From Chitinophaga filiformis (GTDB taxonomy: Bacteria; Bacteroidota; Bacteroidia; Chitinophagales; Chitinophagaceae), in contig NZ_FNBN01000007.1 in NCBI RefSeq assembly GCF_900102545.1, forward strand, positions 1 to 57,025: DNA of 57,025 bases, written 5' to 3'. Below are positions 26,522 to 34,924 of the stretch, piece by piece (positions within the stretch are counted from its first letter, which is position 1; each line of letters starts with the position of its first letter). The notes beneath the pieces are model-generated. The model did not search any database. It was not told the DNA's origin and saw nothing but the letters and a program-made list of their open reading frames with translations. The position numbers and the translations under genes are program-made.

Positions 26522-28912
26522 TCAACTGCTCTCCAGTCCGCAGTGCACATTGGAGAAATCTTTCTTCTCCAGGTCACTCTTATGGATCACAAAGTAGATT
26601 TCACCTGCATCCCAGAACTGAAAGCCGGTTTTATTATCAGAGGCTATCCTCAACAGCACCATCCAGTCTTCTGGTTTGCCCCTCTTTTGATTTACGGCCT
26701 CCATTTCCGGCGTATCATGCTGCTTGAATACGTAGGAGTTCATGCTATGTACCGGATCAACAGAAGGGGCCTTTAAAGCGTTTTTCAGTTGTTCGGTTTC
26801 TTCATACATGTCTTCCAGGTCTGCCAGTTCAGGATAAAGACTACGTGTGTCATACATCACAGGTATGCCGGGGTATTTTCCTGATCTGGCCCGTAACGGG
26901 GTATAGATACCGTGATCTTCATAGATGAATGCCGGTTCTATATTGAGTTCCTTTGCTGATTGCAGATCGCTGACATCACCGTCGTAATACAATACTCTCG
27001 GGCCCATCTCGTCCTGATCCTGCAGATCCTGCACGAAGAAATACAGTATGCCTGTCCTGGGAAGATAATCCTGCAGATGAGCAATAGCTGCACAATTGAT
27101 CTGGGCAATGAACTGCAGCCCCCTCTCCTGTCCGTAGGCGTCGATAAAAGAAGGATAGCTTACCCCTGGTGGCAGATCGGGCAGACCGCCGAAACGGTGA
27201 TTCCCCTTTTCAAAGTAGCTATCTTCTTCCGTTGTTTCAAATGCTACGGATCTACGCGTACGGTTGATCAATCCTTCTTTGAACCTGTCTAATCCTGCGG
27301 CGCTGATCTGTTCTTCCAGCAACAGCAGTAAGTCGGGGTCAGATTTTGCGTAGAAGCGGCTATCATCATAGGGAACCACTCCCTGACCATCCGCTCCTTT
27401 ATAGCTATAATCCAGCAGTGACATTTTCTTTGCCAGCTCCAGACTAAGTTGCGGGATATCTTCCAGTCCTGCAGGCAGGTGTTGCAGCGGGTTGTTTTCT
27501 ATATTCAGGTACTGCAGCCGGATCACGGATTCAGGTACCGTAGTTAGCTTATTATTCGAGAGTACCAGCGTTTCCAGGCTTTCAGACAGCACCGGGTGAA
27601 CAGATTGCAGCTGATTACCTCCAAGATAAAGTTTCTTTAGTGCAGGCAATTGCCATATAGCAGGGTGAATGTCTGCTACCCTGCTATCGGACAAGCGGAT
27701 TGTTTCAAGTTTTTTCAGGTCGCCCAACCATTCCGGCAGACTATCTAATGCAGTTACACCTGTTAGCGAGAGATCTTTCAACTCCATCAGCTGTTTCATC
27801 GCTTTAGGTACTTCCTTAAAATCGGCCGCATGTTTTTTATCCTGGAAGTCAATGGACAATGCCTTCAGCTGCGTTAAGGGCCGAATGGCATCTTCCAATA
27901 CACCGGGATGAGTGTCGGTGAACCAGAGCTGGCGAACAATATCCGGTGTTGCGGTACTCACCTCCTCTGCACTCAGGAAGCGGTAATTTTCCCAGGCGAG
28001 GTTTTCTACAGATAGTTTAACGGCCAGTTTTACCGGGTATTGGTTGAAGTGTCCATTGACAAGCAGCCAACCATCTTCCAGACTGACCTCCGCAGTAAGG
28101 TACTGTGAATATTGAAATCCGCCTTTCCATACATAGGTCAGGTAAGTGCCATTTCGTTCCCGCTCAAAGTGGAATTTACCAGTAGGTACGCCAGCGTTAT
28201 AGATACCCCTGAAGTAGAACTGCAGGTATACCTTGCCACTGTTGATAATATCATTTTGATCCAAATCTATAGAATCGGGAGCCTGTGCCTCTATTTTAAC
28301 ATAAAGGTCCCCATCGGAGATGTAAGACTGGCATTGCCCATTAAGTGTAAAAAAATGGTTCCCTATCTGCCAGAATTCCTGTCCGCCGGAGGGAGTAAGA
28401 AGAGGTGTGGCATTTTCCCCGGAGGAAGTAGTCGAAGATGTAATATTTTTATTGTTTTGTCCTCTATCGGCTGCAGCGTCAAAATATTGAAGGCTTTGCC
28501 ATATTTCGTCGAATAACGGTTCGTAAAATTCCCGTGAAGCAAGGTCGCAATCGCAGGTAATGATGCACCCATATTCGCTGTTAATGGTTACCAGGCCGAA
28601 ATAATAAAAATGTCCGTCAGGGGATTGCGCAGTTCTTATATCGGCCATAAGCCCTGCTACCGGCAATGTTTTATCAGCTATTACTTCAACGGGTCCACGT
28701 TCTTCCAGGCAGCTCTCCCGAAAGCGGGCAAGGAGGTCGTCGCCGTTATAATAATCATAATAGTTGAGTTCCTCTAAACTGACAGAAACATAGGATATAC
28801 ACTTATCATCCTTTCTGTGTTCCGCCATGATACTTTCCGCGACTGTCATTATATGTTGCTCATATACTGAAGGGAAACTAACGCTAAATCTTTTTGTTGA
28901 GGCTGACTGCAT
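26522..28912 (-). CDS. Leucine-rich-repeat protein with C-terminal DUF1963
   Basis: 796 residues from the ATG at 28912 (the frame begins 10 codons earlier with TTG). Three parts are seen. The N-terminal 150 residues (FPSVYEQHIMTVAES...) look like a small alpha/beta domain. About 320-490 form leucine-rich repeats (LKKLYLGGNQLQSV, LETLVLSNNKLTTVP). The C-terminal 260 residues match the DUF1963/YwqG pattern (FGGLPDLPPGVSYP, GLQFIAQINC, GILYFFVQD). No signal peptide, so probably cytosolic. YwqG-like proteins have no settled function. The combination may act in protein binding or immunity. Confidence 0.75.
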   Translation of the reverse strand: MQSASTKRFSVSFPSVYEQHIMTVAESIMAEHRKDDKCISYVSVSLEELNYYDYYNGDDLLARFRESCLEERGPVEVIADKTLPVAGLMADIRTAQSPDGHFYYFGLVTINSEYGCIITCDCDLASREFYEPLFDEIWQSLQYFDAAADRGQNNKNITSSTTSSGENATPLLTPSGGQEFWQIGNHFFTLNGQCQSYISDGDLYVKIEAQAPDSIDLDQNDIINSGKVYLQFYFRGIYNAGVPTGKFHFERERNGTYLTYVWKGGFQYSQYLTAEVSLEDGWLLVNGHFNQYPVKLAVKLSVENLAWENYRFLSAEEVSTATPDIVRQLWFTDTHPGVLEDAIRPLTQLKALSIDFQDKKHAADFKEVPKAMKQLMELKDLSLTGVTALDSLPEWLGDLKKLETIRLSDSRVADIHPAIWQLPALKKLYLGGNQLQSVHPVLSESLETLVLSNNKLTTVPESVIRLQYLNIENNPLQHLPAGLEDIPQLSLELAKKMSLLDYSYKGADGQGVVPYDDSRFYAKSDPDLLLLLEEQISAAGLDRFKEGLINRTRRSVAFETTEEDSYFEKGNHRFGGLPDLPPGVSYPSFIDAYGQERGLQFIAQINCAAIAHLQDYLPRTGILYFFVQDLQDQDEMGPRVLYYDGDVSDLQSAKELNIEPAFIYEDHGIYTPLRARSGKYPGIPVMYDTRSLYPELADLEDMYEETEQLKNALKAPSVDPVHSMNSYVFKQHDTPEMEAVNQKRGKPEDWMVLLRIASDNKTGFQFWDAGEIYFVIHKSDLEKKDFSNVHCGLESS

Positions 28913-29051
28913 AGGTTCGTCATTAGTGACAAATAGCGCCAAGTATACTATTTTTTAACGAATATTCAACAAAAAGGGACAGCTATTAGCGATTCTATTT
29001 GTATTACTGCTATCAACAATCAAGTCAGCTACGAAATATGCCATATTGTTA

Positions 29052-29059
29052 TAAATTTG
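29052..29059 (+). promoter_or_regulatory. -7 box of the 74-residue gene
   Basis: TAAATTTG matches TAnnTTTG and lies 15 bases before the ATG at 29075. It covers the alternative TTG start at 29057. Confidence 0.45.
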
Positions 29060-29074
29060 TCCGAAATAAATGAA

Positions 29075-29299
29075 ATGGAAGATTTTGTAATCGTAGTGAA
29101 CCGCATTGAAGAGTTACAGCTGGTGCAGGACCGCCAGGAATTGGAGTTGATATTTGACAAAGCGAAGCGGACCATTGTTGGAGGCATGAACGTCATATTG
29201 ATGAGAGAAAGCAGTAACGGCAAGCGGGAGAAATTTCAGACGTTGTCCAATGAACATGATTTTGAGGAATACAGGAAACAGGTTTTCCGGTTTCTTTAA
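29075..29299 (+). CDS. Small acidic protein, unknown function
   Basis: 74 residues, soluble, predicted two helices separated by a short strand (GGMNVILMRE). No motif recognised. It has its own -7 box and a strong terminator (29394-29427), so it is probably a genuine monocistronic gene. Confidence 0.55.
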   Translation: MEDFVIVVNRIEELQLVQDRQELELIFDKAKRTIVGGMNVILMRESSNGKREKFQTLSNEHDFEEYRKQVFRFL

Positions 29300-29785
29300 A
29301 TGGAATTATAAACTTAGCCACTTAACATTCACAACGATCTAAACGTCGTTCCATCGATAGAGGGAATACAAATATCTGGCGAAGCTTATAAATAAAAAAG
29401 ACCGGGATAATGTCTCTGGTCTTTTTTTCTAAATACCATCCCGAAAACATTGCAAAAAAATTATGAAAATATTTTTTTCCAAAATGATCATTTTATGTTA
29501 AAACTTTACTAAGTTCGTATCCGTTAACCAATACCATTTATGTAATAGAACCTATACCTGGAAATAGTGATTGTTTGGCCCGATATTCCAATTCATTACA
29601 GTTAACTAAAATTCACATGAAAGATTATTCCATTAGCAATAGAGGCTGCCAAAGCTATGCTCTGTATTGCTATTAGCGATTCCTTTATCACGGTTTAATG
29701 ATATTAAACAGGTCAATCCCTTATCATAACTATTCAGTTTGTTATGGTACGTGTATCTATTGCCGTTAACACTTAAAATAAACGT
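29300..29785. other. Intergenic: terminator and leader hairpin
   Basis: After the terminator, an inverted repeat TAGCAATA (29634-29641) with TATTGCTA (29665-29672), with GAG/CTC extending the stem inward, lies about 115 bases before the first lipoprotein gene. A 19-codon frame at 29617-29676 spans it but is too short to call. Nothing else seen. Confidence 0.45.
29394..29427 (+). terminator. Intrinsic terminator
   Basis: AAAAAAGACC (29394-29403) pairs with GGTCTTTTTT (29418-29427), and the T run continues. Confidence 0.75.
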
Positions 29786-30733
29786 ATGAAAAAACTGTTC
29801 CTGGCAGTGTGCGCACTGTCCCTATCTCTTTATGCCTGTAAGAAAGAAACAACGCCATCAAAATCTGTAACACCCGGTGATGGCAAAAAAGTAGCATTGA
29901 ATATCCGGACGAATGATTTCCTGCAACAGGTGGAGCCTCTTCCCGGCGCTAACAACAGAACTGTCGGCACGGCGGAAGCCTTGCGCGACTCTGTATTGGC
30001 AACGAAAGTATCACACTTATACTATCTCCTGTTTGACCAGGCAGGCAACCGCCTTAAGGTAATGCATCAGGATGCAAATGTCACCGACAACTTCGGCAGC
30101 ATTTATGATACTGCGGCACCCGGTTATTACTGGATGGTACTGCTCGCATCTCAGGCACCTCTTGATATTAATGCCGCAGATCAGCTGTCAGCCAGTGCAT
30201 TTTCTGTACCGGTAGCTGCGTCTGGAGAAATGGAAAATATGCCTGATGTTTTCTACACAAAGGCAAGTGTATGGGTTCCCGACGACTATGGCTCCAAAGA
30301 GCTCATACTCAATGAAACCCTGGACCGGATAATTGGTAATCTTCAGGTCAATATCCTGGACATGCCGCAGCCGGGCAGTGGTGATACCAGTGTCTCAATC
30401 AAAATTACGCCTGAAGCATTCACATTCTTTCTTGATCCGGGTACGACTTACATAGGCCCTGATATTGTTAACGCAAAAGTTAACAGGATCAGTCTGAATA
30501 TGTTCTCTGCATATGTCCTGAATACAGTGTCGCCATTCACCGTTACTATCGACTACGTTGATCCGGTTACGGGGCAATTGCAGACGAAAGTGATCAATAA
30601 TGTACACTGTTATAAAAACCGCAGAACGATCCTGAGTGGCTATCTCTACGGTGGCAGTGCGCCTAACAGTGAGGGGATAAAGATTTTCCTGCTTGATAAC
30701 TGGGATGGTAATGTTGACCAGATAGCATTCTAA
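29786..30733 (+). CDS. Lipoprotein, tandem copy 1 (possible FimB/Mfa2-like)
   Basis: 315 residues with a lipoprotein signal (SLYACKKE, Cys18). Two beta-sandwich-like halves are suggested, with the joint motif RIIGNLQVNILDMP. This and the RDSVLATKVSHLYYLLFD block are shared with the next gene. The layout recalls the FimB/Mfa2 fimbrial-anchor fold of Bacteroidota, but no fimbrial genes are adjacent and the call is tentative. It is probably a periplasm- or surface-facing lipoprotein. Confidence 0.6.
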   Translation: MKKLFLAVCALSLSLYACKKETTPSKSVTPGDGKKVALNIRTNDFLQQVEPLPGANNRTVGTAEALRDSVLATKVSHLYYLLFDQAGNRLKVMHQDANVTDNFGSIYDTAAPGYYWMVLLASQAPLDINAADQLSASAFSVPVAASGEMENMPDVFYTKASVWVPDDYGSKELILNETLDRIIGNLQVNILDMPQPGSGDTSVSIKITPEAFTFFLDPGTTYIGPDIVNAKVNRISLNMFSAYVLNTVSPFTVTIDYVDPVTGQLQTKVINNVHCYKNRRTILSGYLYGGSAPNSEGIKIFLLDNWDGNVDQIAF

Positions 30734-30856
30734 TGCCCTTTGCTAAGTGCAACCCAGAAACGATATTCTCTATGATCATATAGCATCATTCGCTTAACCC
30801 GATCTAAATTTCTTGTAACCTATAATCCCTTTTTTTCACCTCAAACACACACATCT

Positions 30857-31801
30857 ATGAAAAAATTGCTATTGGCAGTCGCCGTACTGTCCATCTCTTT
30901 GTTTGCCTGTAAAAAAGATACAGCGCCAACCGACCCGAATCCCAGTCCGCCCGCAACCAGTACTGAAACATTCCCTGTGAGCTTCAGTGTTACCAGCTTT
31001 CTGCAGAAACAGGAACCACTGCCAGGCGGCAGAAAGACAGCCACAGGAAGTAACCTCAGGGACTCTGTGCTGGCTGGAAAAGTATCTAACCTGTACTACA
31101 TGCTCTACAATGAGAATGGTCAGTTCGTTAAAGTGATATTCCAGAATACGACAGACAACCCTGACGACTTTGGTACACTTGTAGTAAACCTTCCGGCCAA
31201 TCGTTACATTATCTCCTTGATTGCTTCCACTGGTCCCATACAGCTGTTGGACACCACCTCTTACTACAACCTGAGATTACGTCTCCCGGATGCTACTCTT
31301 CCTAACATGAATGTTTCAGCTCCGGACGTATTTATTGGCAGCAACAGCTTTACTGTAACAGGTTATGGTGCGGTACAGACAGTGTCTCTCTGGCCTTCAC
31401 GTATTATGGGAAGACTGGAAGTGAACATCCTGGATGCGCCTGTAGCAAGTGGACCTGGTGACACCAGCGTAATGGTATATGCATCACCCGCATACCGTCA
31501 ATATGCTCAATATGGTTATCTTGACGAGTTCATTCCTGATCCGGGTATCATCCTGCAAAGGAACGGGCGTACGAATTTCAGCTCACAGGTGCTGACACCT
31601 AACAGCGAGCTTACCGTTACGATTGCATACCCTGACAAAAACTCCGGGGAACGTAAAACCAAGGAAATGCGCTATGTGCCTTTCAACCGCGGCTACAGAA
31701 CAGTGATGACCGGTAATGTATACAATCCATTAGGCGGTGGCACGGGTTTCGCTATTGCACTGGATACTACATGGTATGACTATGCCAATATACCTTTCTA
31801 A
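30857..31801 (+). CDS. Lipoprotein, tandem copy 2 (possible FimB/Mfa2-like)
   Basis: 314 residues, lipobox SLFACKKD (Cys18). It matches the upstream gene through the signal peptide, SFLQKQEPLPGG, LRDSVLAGKVSNLYYMLYNE and the RIMGRLEVNILDAP hinge, so the pair is a tandem duplication. The mature domains have diverged, which suggests different ligands. A terminator follows at 31827-31858. Confidence 0.6.
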   Translation: MKKLLLAVAVLSISLFACKKDTAPTDPNPSPPATSTETFPVSFSVTSFLQKQEPLPGGRKTATGSNLRDSVLAGKVSNLYYMLYNENGQFVKVIFQNTTDNPDDFGTLVVNLPANRYIISLIASTGPIQLLDTTSYYNLRLRLPDATLPNMNVSAPDVFIGSNSFTVTGYGAVQTVSLWPSRIMGRLEVNILDAPVASGPGDTSVMVYASPAYRQYAQYGYLDEFIPDPGIILQRNGRTNFSSQVLTPNSELTVTIAYPDKNSGERKTKEMRYVPFNRGYRTVMTGNVYNPLGGGTGFAIALDTTWYDYANIPF

Positions 31802-31826
31802 TTTAGGTTAGACAGTCCATTAACAC

Positions 31827-31858
31827 CCGGCGGGGAGCTTATGCTTCCTGCCGGTTTT
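31827..31858 (+). terminator. Intrinsic terminator after lipoprotein pair
   Basis: A 12-bp stem with two G-T pairs (31827-31838 with 31843-31854), loop TTAT, then TTTT. Confidence 0.75.
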
Positions 31859-31947
31859 ATTAATTGTAATAACTACCAGTAAATGATCCGGGCTATCGTC
31901 TTTTAAATTTTTACTATATTGTGAATGGTAATAATATTTCCCACGCC

Positions 31948-32997
31948 ATGGCACAAGAACGCAAAAGTCCTGAAACGCTACAGACCTATTCCTCCGCAGC
32001 TGCATACAATCATAGTTCTTTAGGGATATCCAGACCTGCCGTTCAGGCGTTACAGAAATTGGCAAATGGAAAACAGGGCCAAACAAATAGTTCTGCTGAA
32101 CTTGCAGCGGTAACACCATTCCAGCTAAAAGCCAGACAGGATGATTCCCCCACTGGTCCGCGAGCTGCACAAAACAGGATGGGAGTTGAGGTAGTACAAC
32201 GCTACGGTATAGAGGATTTTGACACCTATGAGGAAGCCAAAGAAGCGACTATATACAGCAAGGCATTATTGGACGAACAAAAGGACGATCCCATTAATGA
32301 TCATTTCCAGAAGAAGTTTGATTCCGGACAGCAGACACAAATATATGAAGCCAATAAAGCATACTACGAGGTAGATGAGATTGTTTCAGACGCTGATGGT
32401 GAAACGGTATTAAAAAAGCAAAACACGAAACTGGTACCGCATATAGACCACCGCTTTCCGAAATCGAGGGGAGGGACCAACAGTTATTTGAATGCCGCTG
32501 TGCTACCGGCCGAGGGGAACATTAAAAAAAGTAATAAACTTGAGCTGACTGAAGAACCGACAACGCCTTTAGAGCCATACCGCTTACTTGCCGTATCATC
32601 TGCATTTGCTTCTTCTAAAGTGGGAACGTTCCGTGAATTCAGCCAGGAACAGCGGGCCGAGATTCTTTCACACAATAAATCGCACTACGATTCTACCTCT
32701 CCGGTAAGCGATGTGGATGGAAAAACAAAATTGGCCAAATACGATACGACACGCATCCCACACATTGACCACATTACCGCAAAAAGCGAAGGTGGAACCA
32801 ATTATTATTTCAATGCCAGTGTATTGCCGGCCAGTACCAACATGCAAAAAAGTGGCAGAAAGGGCAGGCAATTCGATATCAATGCTGAAATAGGAGAAAT
32901 GAGCTTAGCAAAATACTATGAAAAAAAGGCGGAGGGTACACTTCCCCCAGGCGGACTGATAGAAGATGACAAAAGTGATGGTGAAATTTCGGATTAA
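31948..32997 (+). CDS. Effector-like protein with two tandem HNH-like modules
   Basis: 349 residues from the ATG at 31948 (a GTG lies at 31921). The first 90 residues are low in hydrophobics and end VVQRYG, like the leaders of Bacteroidota proteins loaded by contractile injection systems. Two repeats of about 78 residues follow (about 117-197 and 228-304). Each has DG.T.L.K..T...PHIDH then KS.GGTN.Y.NA.VLPA..N..KS, the ββα-metal layout of HNH nucleases, with His165/His168, Asn182 and Asn191 in copy 1 and His272/His275, Asn290 and Asn298 in copy 2. It probably cuts nucleic acid in a target cell. No immunity gene is recognised next to it. Confidence 0.65.
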   Translation: MAQERKSPETLQTYSSAAAYNHSSLGISRPAVQALQKLANGKQGQTNSSAELAAVTPFQLKARQDDSPTGPRAAQNRMGVEVVQRYGIEDFDTYEEAKEATIYSKALLDEQKDDPINDHFQKKFDSGQQTQIYEANKAYYEVDEIVSDADGETVLKKQNTKLVPHIDHRFPKSRGGTNSYLNAAVLPAEGNIKKSNKLELTEEPTTPLEPYRLLAVSSAFASSKVGTFREFSQEQRAEILSHNKSHYDSTSPVSDVDGKTKLAKYDTTRIPHIDHITAKSEGGTNYYFNASVLPASTNMQKSGRKGRQFDINAEIGEMSLAKYYEKKAEGTLPPGGLIEDDKSDGEISD

Positions 32998-33125
32998 GCA
33001 GTTGCATTTACTACAGCAACGGAAGTATTTTAAACAACCACTCTTCTATCCCATTTAAACACAGTTACATCACATATTCCACAGAGAATCCGGGGATCTG
33101 CCGACCTTGTTGCATAAAAAATGCC

Positions 33126-34331
33126 ATGAGAACACTGATCCTCTTCTTCCTGCTGTTGCCACTTATAACGCCAGCCCAGGCGCCAAAGAACCTGGTCTCT
33201 TTCGGACAAGCTGATAGTCTCTACTCTGATATCCTGAAAGAGAAAAGGGAACTCCTGATATACTGTCCTGGTGTTGACACCAATTACTTTGAACAGCCCT
33301 CCTTCCCTGTTCTGTATTTACTGGATGGCGATGCACATTTCGCGTCTCTTCAGACCGTCATACAGCTATTGAGCAATAACGGTAATACCGCACTGTCACA
33401 AATGATCATCGTAGCTATCTCCAATACTAACCGTACACGTGATCTTACTCCCAGTGCTGATCCGGAGCAACCCGGTTCCGGTGGAGCTGAACAGTTTACG
33501 GCCTTCCTGGAAAAAGAGCTCCTCCCCTACATTGATAGTAAGTATCCTACTGCTCCTTACAAGATCTTTTCCGGGCATTCCCTGGGAGGATTATTGGTAG
33601 TTAATACGCTTCTGCATCATCCCCGGCTGTTTAATGCATATATCGCCTCCGATCCGACCATATTCTGGAACAACAGCCGGATACTTCCAACTGTCGACAG
33701 CCTGCTGGAACACCAGGACTTTACAAACAAACGATTTTACCTGGCCGTAGCCCATACTATGAACCAATACCTTGACACTATTCAGGTCAGGAAAGACAAT
33801 GCCATGGGTTCCATACATACAACTGCGATCCTGCAATTGGCGGATAAACTGAAAAAGCACATGGGCAACCATCTCAACTGGTCTTATAAGTACTATGACA
33901 ATGACTATCACAATTCCGTTCCCTTCATCGCCTATTATGATGGCCTACGGTCTATTTTCCGTCAATACTGGTTCCCTACATACCTGTACCCGGATAACTC
34001 CAACGCTGACTCCCTGCGAACCCTGATCGTATCACACTATAAAGCGCTTAGTAAAGACATGGGATATCCCGTTCGTCCCAATGAGTGGGAGCTCAATCAG
34101 ATGGGGTACCATCATCTCTCACAGAAGAATTACGCTAAATCGCTAATGTTCTTTCAGCTCAATATTGAATACTACCCCAGGAGTTATAACACCTACGACA
34201 GCATGGGCGATTACTACAGGGAAACAGGCGACACTGCAAAGGCTGTCAGTTACTGGAAGAGATCGCTCGCGCTTAAATTCGTATCGGGTATACAGGAAAA
34301 AGTCAATCGCATCGCTAGCGCTACTAGATAA
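33126..34331 (+). CDS. Secreted esterase, alpha/beta hydrolase of the Fes/IroE type, with TPR tail
   Basis: 401 residues with a signal peptide (LILFFLLLPLITPAQA). The esterase domain shows the nucleophile motif GHSLGG (Ser about 150), FPVLYLLDGD as the strand before the oxyanion loop, and a His near DYHNSVPF. The C-terminal 110 residues contain a tetratricopeptide-like pair (AKSLMFFQLNIEYYPRSYNTYDSMGDYY). Esterases of this group cut siderophore, feruloyl or other small esters. It is followed by the lanthipeptide-like gene on the same strand after 200 bases. Confidence 0.8.
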   Translation: MRTLILFFLLLPLITPAQAPKNLVSFGQADSLYSDILKEKRELLIYCPGVDTNYFEQPSFPVLYLLDGDAHFASLQTVIQLLSNNGNTALSQMIIVAISNTNRTRDLTPSADPEQPGSGGAEQFTAFLEKELLPYIDSKYPTAPYKIFSGHSLGGLLVVNTLLHHPRLFNAYIASDPTIFWNNSRILPTVDSLLEHQDFTNKRFYLAVAHTMNQYLDTIQVRKDNAMGSIHTTAILQLADKLKKHMGNHLNWSYKYYDNDYHNSVPFIAYYDGLRSIFRQYWFPTYLYPDNSNADSLRTLIVSHYKALSKDMGYPVRPNEWELNQMGYHHLSQKNYAKSLMFFQLNIEYYPRSYNTYDSMGDYYRETGDTAKAVSYWKRSLALKFVSGIQEKVNRIASATR

Positions 34332-34531
34332 TTATCATATAATAAAACGAGGTAGTATTAAATAAAAAAACCTAAATTGGGGTAGACCCGTTATGCTAAA
34401 TAATTGCCATAACTTGTATATGACCTGTAATATAAACCCACAAACTTCCTATAATCCATCAATTTCCAACAAGGGATAGCTGAAAACCTTCAGAAAAGAG
34501 TAGGCATTTTTTACCTCCTAAATGACCGTTT

Positions 34532-34666
34532 ATGAAAAAGAAAAACAAGAAAAAACTGAACATCAGTAAGATGAAGATCGCAAGACTGAGTGAAACAGCA
34601 GAAAAGAAAATGCAGGCTGCGACCATTCCCCCTAACACATTCTGGTGTACTACAACAGGCTTGTAA
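34532..34666 (+). CDS. Lanthipeptide-like precursor peptide (class I, Bacteroidota type)
   Basis: 44 residues. The leader KKKLNISKMKIARLSETAEKK has the Lys-rich start and L.I.K..IA.L motif of Bacteroidota class I lanthipeptide leaders (pinensin group). The end, TIPPNTFWCTTTGL, offers one Cys and five Thr for dehydration and ring formation. It is far shorter than surrounding genes and has its own terminator 25 bases after the stop. No LanB dehydratase, LanC cyclase or transporter gene is in the window, so it would rely on enzymes encoded elsewhere or be a remnant. The start follows an A/T-rich leader. Confidence 0.6.
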   Translation: MKKKNKKKLNISKMKIARLSETAEKKMQAATIPPNTFWCTTTGL

Positions 34667-34924
34667 TACCACCAATATATCTCATTAGCCGATAAGCCAG
34701 CACTGATAATGCTGGCTTATTGATTTATACGAATACAAGGAAACAGTAATTAGTAGAAAAAATGCACTATGACTTAACCCGGAAGTACCAACGACCGCAT
34801 ATAACCGGGCCAACCCAACGCCCATTGTACATAACCAGGTGAATTATCACTGAGACCCTATAACATTCGGTTAACAAGCGCATCTTAGAATTTTTGCTTA
34901 ATTTTCCGGCGCCAACTCTAAATT
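34667..34924. other. Intergenic: terminator and PKD-gene leader
   Basis: It contains the terminator at 34692-34720. No clear TAnnTTTG box was found before the PKD gene. Confidence 0.4.
34692..34720 (+). terminator. Terminator of the lanthipeptide-like gene
   Basis: ATAAGCCAGCA (34692-34702) pairs perfectly with TGCTGGCTTAT (34710-34720) around a 7-base loop; TGATTT follows. Confidence 0.65.

Noticed and set aside
25690..26577. Reverse-strand frame of 295 codons over the channel gene
   Set aside because: The forward product has the TVGYG filter; the reverse frame reads without any domain.
29617..29676. 19-codon frame before the lipoprotein pair
   Set aside because: It spans a hairpin and is too short to separate from chance.
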